From positions 1 through 64,000 of the forward strand of contig DATGLK010000010.1 of assembly GCA_035294265.1 (NCBI GenBank): a stretch of DNA of 64,000 nucleotides, written 5' to 3'. The stretch is from Candidatus Binataceae bacterium (GTDB lineage Bacteria; Desulfobacterota; Binatia; Binatales; Binataceae). Of this stretch, positions 56,612 through 64,000 are shown piece by piece (the stretch's first letter is position 1; each line of letters starts with the position of its first letter). Made by a program: the position numbers and the translations under genes. The notes beneath the pieces are model-generated. The model worked only from the letters and a program-made list of their open reading frames with translations, made no database searches and was not told where the DNA came from.

Positions 56612-57820
56612 TCAGGAAGTTTTTTCCGACGCAGTGGCCAAAAGATGGCTGCCGTAGGCGGCTGTCGCGGCATCCCAATTGAGCGCACGATGAGCTGCGA
56701 TCGCGTAAAGATCGCGCATCTGACGCTGCATCGGATTGTTGCTGAACAATACCCGGCCGCCAGCGCCATTAAACAGTCGCTGCGCGGCCGCCAGCGCCAA
56801 TTGCACCGCGAAGGCCGAATTGACCCGCACCCGCAAGCGCTGATCGGTTGAAGGCATCTCGCCCCTTTCCACGGGTTCCAGCGCCGCGCGCAGGGGGTTC
56901 AGGTATGCCAGCCCCGCAGCGGTCAGCTCCGCCGCCGCGACTCCGGCCGTCATCTCAGTGCCCATATGGGGCATGGCAAAGCCAGTGGAACTGCTGCGCG
57001 GCGTTTGCATCACCTTCTGATATTGCTCCAGCATCGCGTCGCCAACCCCCACCGCTAGCGCGGCGAAACCGGTGGCCACGATCGGCATCCGCGGCATGCG
57101 GAAGACGGCCGCGCTGTGGGAATCGAGCGCCGGCGAAGCGCCGCTGTCGGCCGCATCGGCGTCCACCACCCGATGAGCAGGCACGAAGACATCCTTGAGC
57201 TCCAGGCTCTTGCTGCCAGTGCCGGAAAGCCCGACCACCTGCCAATCGTCAATCAGCGTGCCCGCGGCCCTGGGCAGCAGGAAAAAGCAGCGCTGCGGGG
57301 GTTGGCCGTCGACGCGCAGGAAACCGCCGCAAATTGCCCAAGTGGCGTGATCGATCCCGCTCAGGTAGCGATGGCGGCCGGAAAAAATCACCCCACCGGG
57401 TACCGGTCGGGCTTGGCCCGCGGGCTCGATACTGGCGCAAATGCGCGCGTTGGGATTGGCACCCCAAACGTCCTCCTGGGCGCGCGGATCGAAGGAGGCC
57501 AGCAATTGGTTATGATCGCTGAAGATATTGGCAACCCAGGCTTGCGCGGCGCAACCGCGGGCCAGGGTCTGACCGACCTGGCAGACCACATCCCACCCCA
57601 GTTCGTAGCCGCCGAAGCGCGCTGGCCGGCAAATCGCCAGGATGCCGCTAGCGGCGAAATCGTCGATCGTCTCCTCAGGGCAGCGGCGCAATTCCTCGCA
57701 TCGCTGCGACCGTTCGCGCAACCTACCTACCAGCGACTGAGCCCGCGCAATCATTTCGGCGGGGGTGGGAATGTGAGCGGCCATCGACCTCACGCCTGGG
57801 CTGGACTTGGCAATACCCAT
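56612..57820 (-). CDS. Flavin-dependent monooxygenase/acyl-CoA dehydrogenase-like protein (HsaA/HpaB group D)
   Basis: 402 residues. ACAD fold: PEETIDDFAASGILAICRPARFGGYELGW, the FMN/FAD region VIFSGRHRYLSGIDHATWAIC, GTGSKSLELKDVFVPAHRVVD, and RLFNGAGGRVLFSNNPMQRQMRDLYA near the C-terminus. No catalytic Glu of dehydrogenases, which fits two-component hydroxylases such as HsaA that use a separate flavin reductase; none is adjacent. ATG 57820 has GAGGG 8 bases upstream; ATG 57784 is an alternative. Confidence 0.82.
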   Translation of the reverse strand: MGIAKSSPGVRSMAAHIPTPAEMIARAQSLVGRLRERSQRCEELRRCPEETIDDFAASGILAICRPARFGGYELGWDVVCQVGQTLARGCAAQAWVANIFSDHNQLLASFDPRAQEDVWGANPNARICASIEPAGQARPVPGGVIFSGRHRYLSGIDHATWAICGGFLRVDGQPPQRCFFLLPRAAGTLIDDWQVVGLSGTGSKSLELKDVFVPAHRVVDADAADSGASPALDSHSAAVFRMPRMPIVATGFAALAVGVGDAMLEQYQKVMQTPRSSSTGFAMPHMGTEMTAGVAAAELTAAGLAYLNPLRAALEPVERGEMPSTDQRLRVRVNSAFAVQLALAAAQRLFNGAGGRVLFSNNPMQRQMRDLYAIAAHRALNWDAATAAYGSHLLATASEKTS

Positions 57821-57887
57821 AGCCCACGCCCTCGCTCGCGTGCAAATGGCGGCGGTTCGCGACGGCTCCCGGGGCTCTGGTGGCAGT

Positions 57888-59003
57888 TTATAAAAACCGC
57901 TTAAGCGCCATTTGCATCAGCGGATTGGACCAATCCAACGCTCCTTGGAAATCCCACCAGATCACGCCCTTGGGACTGATGATCAAAGTGCTGGGAAGAG
58001 CGGCTCCGTTTCCATAGCTGGCGCTGAGCTGACCTTGCGGATCAAGCGCAACCGGAAAATCGTAGCCCTGCTGCTTGACGAAATTGGCAACGGCCGCCGG
58101 CGAGTCCTTCTCGTCGACTGCGAGAATCTGAAAATCGGGGTGAGTGCGCACCAACTGAGAGAGTTTTTCCAAAGTGGGCATCTCCTTGCGACAATCCGCG
58201 CACTGGATTGACCACAGATTGAGCAGGACCGTCTTGCCCTGCAGCGCGGCCAGCGACGTGGTGCCGCCACTCAGCTGCGTCAGGGTGAAGGCGGGCGCCT
58301 GATGGCCAGCCATCTTGCCCGAGCCGGGAACCAGGGAGGCCAGCCCTGCGATGGCGCCCAGCTTATCGCCCACTAACCCTTCCAAACCGCTCAGCGGAGA
58401 TTTGGAATTGTTCGCCGCGCTGGAGGGCTCGGGTGAGGCCTGCGCGCTCGTTGCCGCGCTGAGCGGCGCAGGAGCGGGGGGATTGTTGGCAGCGACCTGT
58501 GGCGTCGAAGCGGACGGGACGCTCTGGGTCGAACCTGGCGCCTGGCTGATTGCCCGGCCGGGCGCGCCCAGCCGATCTAGCGCGCGGGAGAGCGCGAAGC
58601 CTGCGGCAAACGCCAGCACGGTCGCCGTCACTGCCACCACGCGGGAGGGCGAAAAGCCGCGTGGCGCAGTCGCCGTGGGCGGATTGGCCAAAATGAAGCT
58701 GACCGTGCCCAGCCTCAATTCGTCGCCCGGCCCCACGGTTGTGGCTCCCGTTACGCGCCGATTGTTGACGAAGGTGCCGTTGGTCGAACCGAGATCGGTT
58801 ACGGTATGCCGGCCCAGACGGTAGCTAAGCATTGCATGGTGGCGCGACACGCTGATGTCGCGCACCACGATATCGCTTCCCTCTTCGCTGCCCATCACCA
58901 GGCGCGATTTGATCAACAGATATTCGCGGGCCGAAGCGGCAGCGGCACCTACAGGGCAAAGGCGGCCATTGGCACGGCCCAGGCGCTTGCCAAACAACTT
59001 CAT
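57888..59003 (-). CDS. FHA domain - membrane helix - TlpA-like thioredoxin fusion protein
   Basis: 371 residues. FHA domain at about 28-108 with the phosphothreonine-binding residues R34/G38/S39 (RLVMGS), S53-R-H-H56 and N75 (GSTNGTFVNN). One membrane helix at 121-139. A Pro/Ala/Ser-rich linker (150-230). A TlpA/ResA-type thioredoxin domain from about 232, with active site C268-A-D-C271 in WSIQCADCRKEMP. The layout puts FHA inside and thioredoxin in the periplasm. I know of no named family with this fusion. It is followed 67 bases downstream on the same strand by the flavin monooxygenase gene. Start has only a distant GAGGGG. Confidence 0.85.
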   Translation of the reverse strand: MKLFGKRLGRANGRLCPVGAAAASAREYLLIKSRLVMGSEEGSDIVVRDISVSRHHAMLSYRLGRHTVTDLGSTNGTFVNNRRVTGATTVGPGDELRLGTVSFILANPPTATAPRGFSPSRVVAVTATVLAFAAGFALSRALDRLGAPGRAISQAPGSTQSVPSASTPQVAANNPPAPAPLSAATSAQASPEPSSAANNSKSPLSGLEGLVGDKLGAIAGLASLVPGSGKMAGHQAPAFTLTQLSGGTTSLAALQGKTVLLNLWSIQCADCRKEMPTLEKLSQLVRTHPDFQILAVDEKDSPAAVANFVKQQGYDFPVALDPQGQLSASYGNGAALPSTLIISPKGVIWWDFQGALDWSNPLMQMALKRFL

Positions 59004-59088
59004 CGGCGCCGCGTCACCCCTCGCCGGCGACGTCCCTCCACGTCCCTAACGCCCTCGATGCTGGTTACGCCGCAGGCCGCTATCAAGC

Positions 59089-59778
59089 TCACGGTGTACT
59101 GCCGGGCTGAGCGCCGAACTGCTGCATCTGAGAGCCCAGATACTGGATTTGCGCGCCGAGATAACCCACCCCTTTCTTGGCTTCGCTGGCGCTCCAGTTG
59201 GCCCCACTGCGAATCTTGGCCTCCAGCGCGTGGATCTGATCCTCGGCCTGGGCCTGCGCTGTCGGCGGCTGTTGGCCACTCCAATGCGTGGCGTCATCGA
59301 CATAGTCACTGGCCGCTTTCAACCATCGTCCTGCGCTGGCGTGTTGTTGACGGGTCAGCGCGCGGTCGGCCAACTCGCGATAATGGCCTGCCAGGGCCAA
59401 ATCGGCGCGGGCAAAAGCGAGATCGAGCTGGCCGCGCGAAGCGATGTCACCGGCGGCGACTTGAGAGGCGAGCTGTTCCAAATTACCGGCGGCGGTGCTC
59501 AATTGGCCGCTGTGAACGGAGCCCTCGCGCCGTGATTCCAAGCGCAACAAGGCTGCGGCCGCGCGAATCTCGGCCGCCGCCCCACTGTTGTCACCCCGCG
59601 TAAACAGCGTCGAAGCCTGATCGAAATGGCGCTGCGGCTCGCCGATTAATGGATTCAGCACGTCGTTGGGCAGGGTGCCCGCACCTTGCGCCGATGGTGT
59701 CGGTTGCGCCCAGACAAGCGGGCTGACTACGGTGACCGCCAGAGCCAGTAGGCATAGGCGCAGCAGCATCTTACTCAT
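59089..59778 (-). CDS. Periplasmic helical protein of unknown function
   Basis: 229 residues with a clean signal peptide (MSKMLLRLCLLALAVTVVS, cleavage near VWAQ). The rest is mainly helical with Ala and Gln (HFDQASTLFTRGDNSGAAAE, LDLAFARADLALAGHYRELA), resembling small helical-repeat proteins. GGAGG lies near the ATG. It lies 85 bases upstream of the FHA-thioredoxin gene on the same strand, likely co-transcribed. No function assigned. Confidence 0.7.
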   Translation of the reverse strand: MSKMLLRLCLLALAVTVVSPLVWAQPTPSAQGAGTLPNDVLNPLIGEPQRHFDQASTLFTRGDNSGAAAEIRAAAALLRLESRREGSVHSGQLSTAAGNLEQLASQVAAGDIASRGQLDLAFARADLALAGHYRELADRALTRQQHASAGRWLKAASDYVDDATHWSGQQPPTAQAQAEDQIHALEAKIRSGANWSASEAKKGVGYLGAQIQYLGSQMQQFGAQPGSTP

Positions 59779-59948
59779 AATCCTCCAGCTCCAATCTTCG
59801 AAGTTGATGACGCAGTTTTGCCCGCCTTAAAGCCGCACCTCCGATCGAGAATAGCCCGCGTAGGTACCAGGCGCATCCCCTTCTTGACCGGCTGGTTGCA
59901 CGACCAGCGCACGTTCAAGGCCACAGCCTCATAAAACAAGTTGCATAC

Positions 59949-59964
59949 TACGACACTTGTCGTA
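59949..59964. promoter_or_regulatory. BlaI/MecI/CopY-type operator
   Basis: TACGACA-CT-TGTCGTA: perfect 7-base arms around a 2-base centre, 15 bases before the regulator start codon. This matches the TACnnnnnTGTA type of dyad bound by BlaI/CopY family repressors. It overlaps an AT-rich TATCATATAA segment that probably holds the -10 of the regulator operon, and the divergent gene at 59778 could share it. Confidence 0.7.
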
Positions 59965-59979
59965 TCATATAACCAAGCC

Positions 59980-60381
59980 ATGAAAAGTCGAAGCTTCCGT
60001 CTGCCTGGCGGCGACCTCGAGTACGCCATTTTAACCAAGCTGTGGGAATTGGGCAGCGCTTCGGTGCGTGATCTTCACGCCCAGGTAGGCGAGCCGCAGG
60101 GCTTGGTGTACACCACCACCGCCAAGGTGCTGGATCGGCTTCACATCAAGGGATTGATCGATCGCGAGCGCAAGGGCACGGCCTTCATTTACCGTCCCCG
60201 CGCCGCTCGTGCCCAAGTCGAAGCCGCGCGCGCGCGTAATTTCTTGACCCGCCTGCTGGGTCCTAGCCCGCGCTTGGCAGTGGCCAGTCTAGTCGACGCG
60301 GTAGAAGCCCTCGATCCCAATCTAGTCGATGAGTTGGCGGCAATTATCGCCGCTCGTCGGAGGTCACAAGATGGAACGTGA
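59980..60381 (+). CDS. BlaI/MecI/CopY-family transcriptional repressor
   Basis: 133 residues from ATG 59980; an earlier in-frame ATG would lie upstream of the operator. Winged helix: GGDLEYAILTKLWELGSASVRDLHA, YTTTAKVLDRLHIKGLIDRE, RKGTAFIYRPRAA. The C-terminal helix is the family dimerisation region. Family members are released by proteolysis by the M56 partner. Likely auto-represses the efflux operon through the dyad directly upstream. Confidence 0.9.
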   Translation: MKSRSFRLPGGDLEYAILTKLWELGSASVRDLHAQVGEPQGLVYTTTAKVLDRLHIKGLIDRERKGTAFIYRPRAARAQVEAARARNFLTRLLGPSPRLAVASLVDAVEALDPNLVDELAAIIAARRRSQDGT

Positions 60382-61222
60382 GTCCTGTCTGACCATGCTG
60401 ATCATTCTTTTGGGCGGTCTAACCATGTTGGCCTGCGGATGGTGGCCAGCCGCGGATGCGCGCACGGCCAGCGCGCGGGCCCTGGAGCGAATCGCTTGGC
60501 GGCGGATCTGGGTCCCGGTGGGCCCCGCGCTGGTAATGGTCGCCGCGCTGTGCGGGTGGGCCTTGAGCGAACGCGATCCAGTGCCCGAGAAGGTCTCGGT
60601 CTGGCTAATCGCGCTGAGCCTACCCTGCGCCGCGCTGGCGCTTCGGGCGGGGCTGCGCGCGCTCGGTGCGCTTCTCTGCGCGCAGGATGATTTCACCACC
60701 GCAACCTTCGGTCTGGTACGGCCCCGGGTTATGTTTTCACCCTATCTGGCCCGCCAGCTATCGGATCGCCAGCTCCGCGCCGCGCTGGAACATGAGCGTG
60801 CCCACGCCCGCCATCGTGATCCGTTGCGCATCTGGCTGGCGCAACTGGCCACCGACCTGCAATGGCCCTGGCCGCCGGCGCGCCGGCGTCTGCAGGCCTG
60901 GCTGGACGCACTGGAAGTGGCGCGCGACGAGGAGGCTCGCGCGGCGGGAGTGGAGGGCAGCGACTTAGCCGAAGTGATAGTCGCCTGTGCGCGCTTGGCG
61001 GGCGCCGGCAGCCATCGCCAAGCCGCCTTGAGCGGCGAGGCCGCCAGCCTCAAGCAGCGCGTGCAGCGCCTATTGCTCCCGTTACCGGCGTGGCCCACAA
61101 CCCCTGGGTTTCGCAAGTGGATACCGGCGATGGCATTGAGCGGCCTGCTGATCGCAGCCCTGACTCTGGGCGCCATCTTCGGCGAGCCGCTGTTGCACGC
61201 GCTGTTCGCGATCACGGCCTGA
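60371..61222 (+). CDS. M56-family membrane metallopeptidase (BlaR1-like) without sensor domain
   Basis: 283 residues from ATG 60371 (GGAGG 7 bases upstream), overlapping the repressor gene. Membrane helices near 7-22, 50-65, 76-100 and at the C-terminus (ALSGLLIAALTLGAIFG). Zinc site HERAH at 141-145 (HExxH type). Lacks the large extracellular penicillin-binding sensor of BlaR1. Expected to cleave the BlaI-like repressor in response to an unknown stress signal. Confidence 0.88.
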   Translation: MERESCLTMLIILLGGLTMLACGWWPAADARTASARALERIAWRRIWVPVGPALVMVAALCGWALSERDPVPEKVSVWLIALSLPCAALALRAGLRALGALLCAQDDFTTATFGLVRPRVMFSPYLARQLSDRQLRAALEHERAHARHRDPLRIWLAQLATDLQWPWPPARRRLQAWLDALEVARDEEARAAGVEGSDLAEVIVACARLAGAGSHRQAALSGEAASLKQRVQRLLLPLPAWPTTPGFRKWIPAMALSGLLIAALTLGAIFGEPLLHALFAITA

Positions 61223-61243
61223 GCGCCAACGAGACCGCAATCC

Positions 61244-62671
61244 ATGCGATCGCACCTGGTTGACCTGGCTTTTCTGCTCGCCTGCGGTTTATGGGCCTGC
61301 GCCAGCTATCAGCCGGCCCCGCTGCAACCGGCGCAGAGTGCGCGCCACTTGGCACAGCGCAGTTTGAGCAATCCGCAACTGTGCCGCTATCTGCAGACCA
61401 ATATTACCAACCCACCGGGTGACGCCACATGTCCGCCATCGCACTGGGATTTAACCAGGTTGAGCTTGGCGGGGTTTTTCTACAGCCCGACTTTAGCCCT
61501 GGCGCAGGCCAACTTGGCGGTTGCCACAGCTGGCATAATCACGGCGGGCCAGCGGCCTAATCCCAGCATCGGGCTGGGCCCCCAATACGGAGCGACCCTG
61601 GCGCCCGCCTTTACACCCTGGGCGATCGGCGCGGCCGAGCTGGATTTCCCGATCGAGACCGCCGGCAAGCGGGATTATCGCCTGGCTCGGGCACGCGCGC
61701 TGGCCGAGGGTGCCGCGCTGGGGGTGGGCGAAGCGGCTTGGAGCGTGCGCCAAGCGGTGCGCTCGGCCCTGGTAGCCGAACTGATCTCACAACGCAACTT
61801 GGATCTGGCGCGAGCCTACCAGGCCGCCTCGGTTCAAATCGCGCGCCTGATACAACAGCGGGCAGCGGCGGGCGAAATCGCCGCGCCTGCGGTTGATCTT
61901 GCTTTAACCAACCTGGCCAACGCCCAGCTCAAAGTCGCCCAGGCGCAAGCCCGCATTCCCGCTGCACGCAACCAACTGGCGGCAGCGATAGGCGTCCCGG
62001 CGCAGGCTTTGCGCGGGCTGAACTTGGCATGGCCCGGCTTTAACCATCCCCCTCACGCCATCGCGCTCGACGCGGCGCGTGTGCGCCGCCTGGCGCTTCA
62101 AAACTCCCTGCAGCTGCGCCGTCTGCTGACCCAATACGCCGCCGACGACGCCGCGCTGAAGCTGGAGATTGCCCGCCAGTACCCAAACGTCAATCTGGGA
62201 GGCGGCTACTCCTGGGAGGGGAATGAAAACATCTTCGAGCTGCTGCCAGTCATCACTCTGCCGCTGATGAATCAAAATCAGGGACCGATCGCCCAAGCCC
62301 GGGCTCGGCGGGCGCAGGCCGCAACCCTTTTTGTCGCGGCCCAGGCGCAAGTTATCGCACGCGCCAACAGCGCACTGATCGACTATCGTGGCGCGCTTGA
62401 AGTGCTGAACCGGGCCACCCAGGCCGCCACCTTCGCTCAGCGACGCTTGGCCGGGATAGAGCGGGCGCAGGCGCTGGGTGACCTCGACAACCTGACTCTG
62501 GCCAGCGCCGAACTCGACACCATCCAAGCCCGCCAAGCCGAGCTGAGCGCCTTGCAAGGCGCTCAAAGCGCTTTGGGCGCTTTGGAGGATGCGATGCAAC
62601 GGCCGCTGGAGAGCGGCGCGCAGAGGGCCTTCACTTTGCCCCGGCGCCAAGTCACCGAACAAGCCCTATGA
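61244..62671 (+). CDS. TolC-family outer-membrane efflux protein (CzcC/CusC-like)
   Basis: 475 residues. N-terminal signal and possible lipidation motif (LWAC), then the two OEP repeats with typical helical heptads (SLAGFFYSPTLALAQANLAVA, GQRPNPSIGLGPQYG, VSIQIAR-like region at 190-210, and LARQYPNVNLGGGYSWEG). Forms the outer-membrane channel for the adaptor and RND pump encoded downstream, ATGA-coupled. Controlled by the BlaI/M56 pair. Confidence 0.88.
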   Translation: MRSHLVDLAFLLACGLWACASYQPAPLQPAQSARHLAQRSLSNPQLCRYLQTNITNPPGDATCPPSHWDLTRLSLAGFFYSPTLALAQANLAVATAGIITAGQRPNPSIGLGPQYGATLAPAFTPWAIGAAELDFPIETAGKRDYRLARARALAEGAALGVGEAAWSVRQAVRSALVAELISQRNLDLARAYQAASVQIARLIQQRAAAGEIAAPAVDLALTNLANAQLKVAQAQARIPAARNQLAAAIGVPAQALRGLNLAWPGFNHPPHAIALDAARVRRLALQNSLQLRRLLTQYAADDAALKLEIARQYPNVNLGGGYSWEGNENIFELLPVITLPLMNQNQGPIAQARARRAQAATLFVAAQAQVIARANSALIDYRGALEVLNRATQAATFAQRRLAGIERAQALGDLDNLTLASAELDTIQARQAELSALQGAQSALGALEDAMQRPLESGAQRAFTLPRRQVTEQAL

Positions 62672-63672
62672 TCCGGCGAAGTATTGCGCTGATTGCCGTG
62701 CTTTTGGCATTGGCGCTGGCACTTAAAGTGATCGCCGCGAGCGCCGATGAAGACGATGAAGACGAAACGATCGTCTCCAGCGCCGTGCATCTTTCGCGCG
62801 ATCGCGCGGGGCGGGTAATCATCGCGCTGACTCCCAGCGCACAGAAAGCAGCCGGCATCATAACCGCCACCGTCCCGCCCCTCATACGGCGGATCGAGGT
62901 TGAAGCCTACGGGCAGGTGCTCGACCCGGAGCCGTTGGCCGCGCTGGACAGCGAGCTTGCCGCGGCACGCGCGCAACTACGAGCCGCGCGGGCGCAATAC
63001 GAGCGCACCCGCCGGCTTTATCAGGAGAACAACAATGCCTCCTTACGCGATCTGCAGAGCGCGCAAGTCCAATATTTCTCCGACCGCAGCCGCTGCCAGC
63101 TACTCCAGCAGCAATTGCGCAATGGCTGGGGTAGCGAGATTGCCCGCCTGAGTGGGAAGGCTCGTCTGCGCCTGATTAGCGCCTTGGTCGATCGCCGCGA
63201 GGCACTGGCGCGGGTCACCGTGCCGATGGGCGCGCCGGTTGCCAGCACTTCCGATAGTGCCAGCGTATCGGTAGCGGGATACGAAGACCAACCAATTGTG
63301 GCCCGCGCGGTTTATTACGCACCCTCGATAGCACGCGGGATGCCCGGGCAAACCCTGCTGATATTGCTGGCCGCCGACGGCATCGAGATTCCTGCGGGTA
63401 GCGCGATCTTCGCTCGTATTCCAACCGCCGCTGGCGCGCTCGTACACGGCGTGATGGTCGCCCGCTCGGCGATAGTCAGATACGCCGGCCGAAGCTGGGT
63501 CTATCAGGCCCTGGACGTGGGCCGTTTTACCCGCCGGCCGATCCGCGTGGCACAAATTACCGAGCAGGGTTATTTCGTGACCGATCTGCCCCCCGGCACC
63601 CGCATCGTGCGAGCTGGGGCGCAGGTGCTGCTGTCGGCTGAACTCAAGGATCAGATCCGCATCCAAGACTGA
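62668..63672 (+). CDS. RND efflux periplasmic adaptor-like protein
   Basis: 334 residues. Membrane or signal segment at 1-24, acidic stretch ADEDDEDET, then RIEVEAYGQVLDPEPLAALDSELAAARAQLRAARAQYERTRRLY helical hairpin (in pieces, 74-117). Beta-barrel region has VYQALDVGRFTRRPIRV. No metal-binding Met/His-rich tail is visible. Starts within the TolC stop. Probably the membrane-fusion subunit of this pump. Confidence 0.82.
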   Translation: MIRRSIALIAVLLALALALKVIAASADEDDEDETIVSSAVHLSRDRAGRVIIALTPSAQKAAGIITATVPPLIRRIEVEAYGQVLDPEPLAALDSELAAARAQLRAARAQYERTRRLYQENNNASLRDLQSAQVQYFSDRSRCQLLQQQLRNGWGSEIARLSGKARLRLISALVDRREALARVTVPMGAPVASTSDSASVSVAGYEDQPIVARAVYYAPSIARGMPGQTLLILLAADGIEIPAGSAIFARIPTAAGALVHGVMVARSAIVRYAGRSWVYQALDVGRFTRRPIRVAQITEQGYFVTDLPPGTRIVRAGAQVLLSAELKDQIRIQD

Positions 63673-63684
63673 CGAGCGCAGGCA

Positions 63685-64000
63685 ATGCTGCGAGGGATAG
63701 TCAGCTTTTCGTTGCGCTTTCGCGGGATCGTAATCGCGCTGGCCTGCCTGACTTTCGGCTATGGAATTTATTGCGCCGTCAGCGCCAGCCTGGGAATATT
63801 CCCGGAATTCGCTCCGCCCCAAGTGGTAATCCAAACCGAGGCTCCAGGGTTGGCTGCCGAGCAGGTGGAAGCGCTGGTCACGCAGCCGATCGAGAATCGG
63901 TTGCTAGGAATGAACGACGCCGCCAGCATCCGCTCCCAATCGATCCAGGGGTTGTCGGCGGTTACCACCGTGTTTCACCAAAATAGCGACATTTTTCGCG
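63685..64000 (+). CDS. HME-RND efflux pump inner-membrane subunit (partial, 3' end outside window)
   Basis: 105 complete codons from ATG 63685. Start MLRGIVSFSLRFRG, first membrane helix (IVIALACLTFGYGIYCAV), then GIFPEFAPPQV, QTEAPGLAAEQVEALVTQPIE and LGMNDAASIRSQS, the N-terminus of CusA/CzcA-type heavy-metal RND pumps. Completes the tripartite efflux operon. The metal cannot be predicted without the central helices. Confidence 0.9.
   Translation, partial: MLRGIVSFSLRFRGIVIALACLTFGYGIYCAVSASLGIFPEFAPPQVVIQTEAPGLAAEQVEALVTQPIENRLLGMNDAASIRSQSIQGLSAVTTVFHQNSDIFR

Noticed and set aside
1-64000. tRNA, rRNA, CRISPR array, insertion sequence
   Set aside because: No cloverleaf, rRNA-like stretch, repeat-spacer array or transposase recognised by eye in the spacers.

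Overview
GC-rich bacterial chromosome segment from an organism with a Gram-negative envelope (Wza-type export protein, TolC/RND efflux, several lipoproteins). Its mix is unlike a classical proteobacterium: OpcA beside Zwf, HemQ (coproporphyrin-dependent haem synthesis), a pyruvoyl-dependent arginine decarboxylase, a luciferase-like oxidoreductase of the F420 type, a Rieske oxygenase and a resorcylate-decarboxylase-like amidohydrolase. An uncultured soil or groundwater lineage near Desulfobacterota/Binatota would fit, but that is inference from gene content. No rRNA, tRNA, CRISPR array or intact insertion sequence was seen.

Layout. 1-7 kb: the pentose-phosphate pair zwf-opcA (opcA runs off the left edge), an atypical acyl-CoA dehydrogenase divergent from fumC, and a glycosyltransferase-methyltransferase fusion. 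7.3-8.6 kb: a Rieske oxygenase. 9.5-27.2 kb: a long, tightly overlapping exopolysaccharide operon, closed by an O-antigen-ligase-like polymerase on the opposite strand (27.2-28.6 kb). In order it holds outer-membrane export protein, Wzz-like protein, ExeA-type ATPase with LysM, kinase-like ATPase with degraded P-loop, a three-gene amino-sugar module, priming phosphoglycosyltransferase, FemAB/GNAT protein, GT2, deacetylase, GT4, a truncated sugar dehydrogenase, a novel deacetylase-like protein, an FkbH-like protein and another deacetylase. It resembles exosortase-associated EPS loci, but no exosortase or PEP-CTERM protein is present.

28.8-37.1 kb: a secreted lysozyme-like protein with three Ig-like repeats and a structured leader, a coiled-coil lipoprotein, an LLM oxidoreductase, a zinc-ribbon membrane protein, an MFS transporter, a DUF192 lipoprotein, a GT39-type membrane protein and a frameshifted coiled-coil gene. 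37.2-45 kb: propionyl-CoA carboxylase in three parts plus the catalytic subunit of methylmalonyl-CoA mutase (propionyl-CoA to succinyl-CoA), then arginine decarboxylase, HemQ and a quinone oxidoreductase.

45-53 kb: methyltransferase, beta-propeller lipoprotein, TetR-like regulator, a 1.6 kb gene-poor stretch, an LVIVD-repeat protein, a lipoprotein and an ECF sigma/RskA anti-sigma pair. 53-58 kb: LigB-type dioxygenase, amidohydrolase-MFS pair and a flavin monooxygenase/ACAD-like protein, suggesting use of aromatic compounds. 57.9-64 kb: an FHA-transmembrane-thioredoxin fusion, a small periplasmic protein, and a BlaI/M56-peptidase-controlled TolC-adaptor-RND efflux operon that runs off the right edge.

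Most unusual items: the FHA-thioredoxin fusion, the truncated UDP-sugar-dehydrogenase-like protein and the new deacetylase-like and Cys-rich FkbH proteins of the EPS locus, and the structured leader of the Ig-lysozyme gene.
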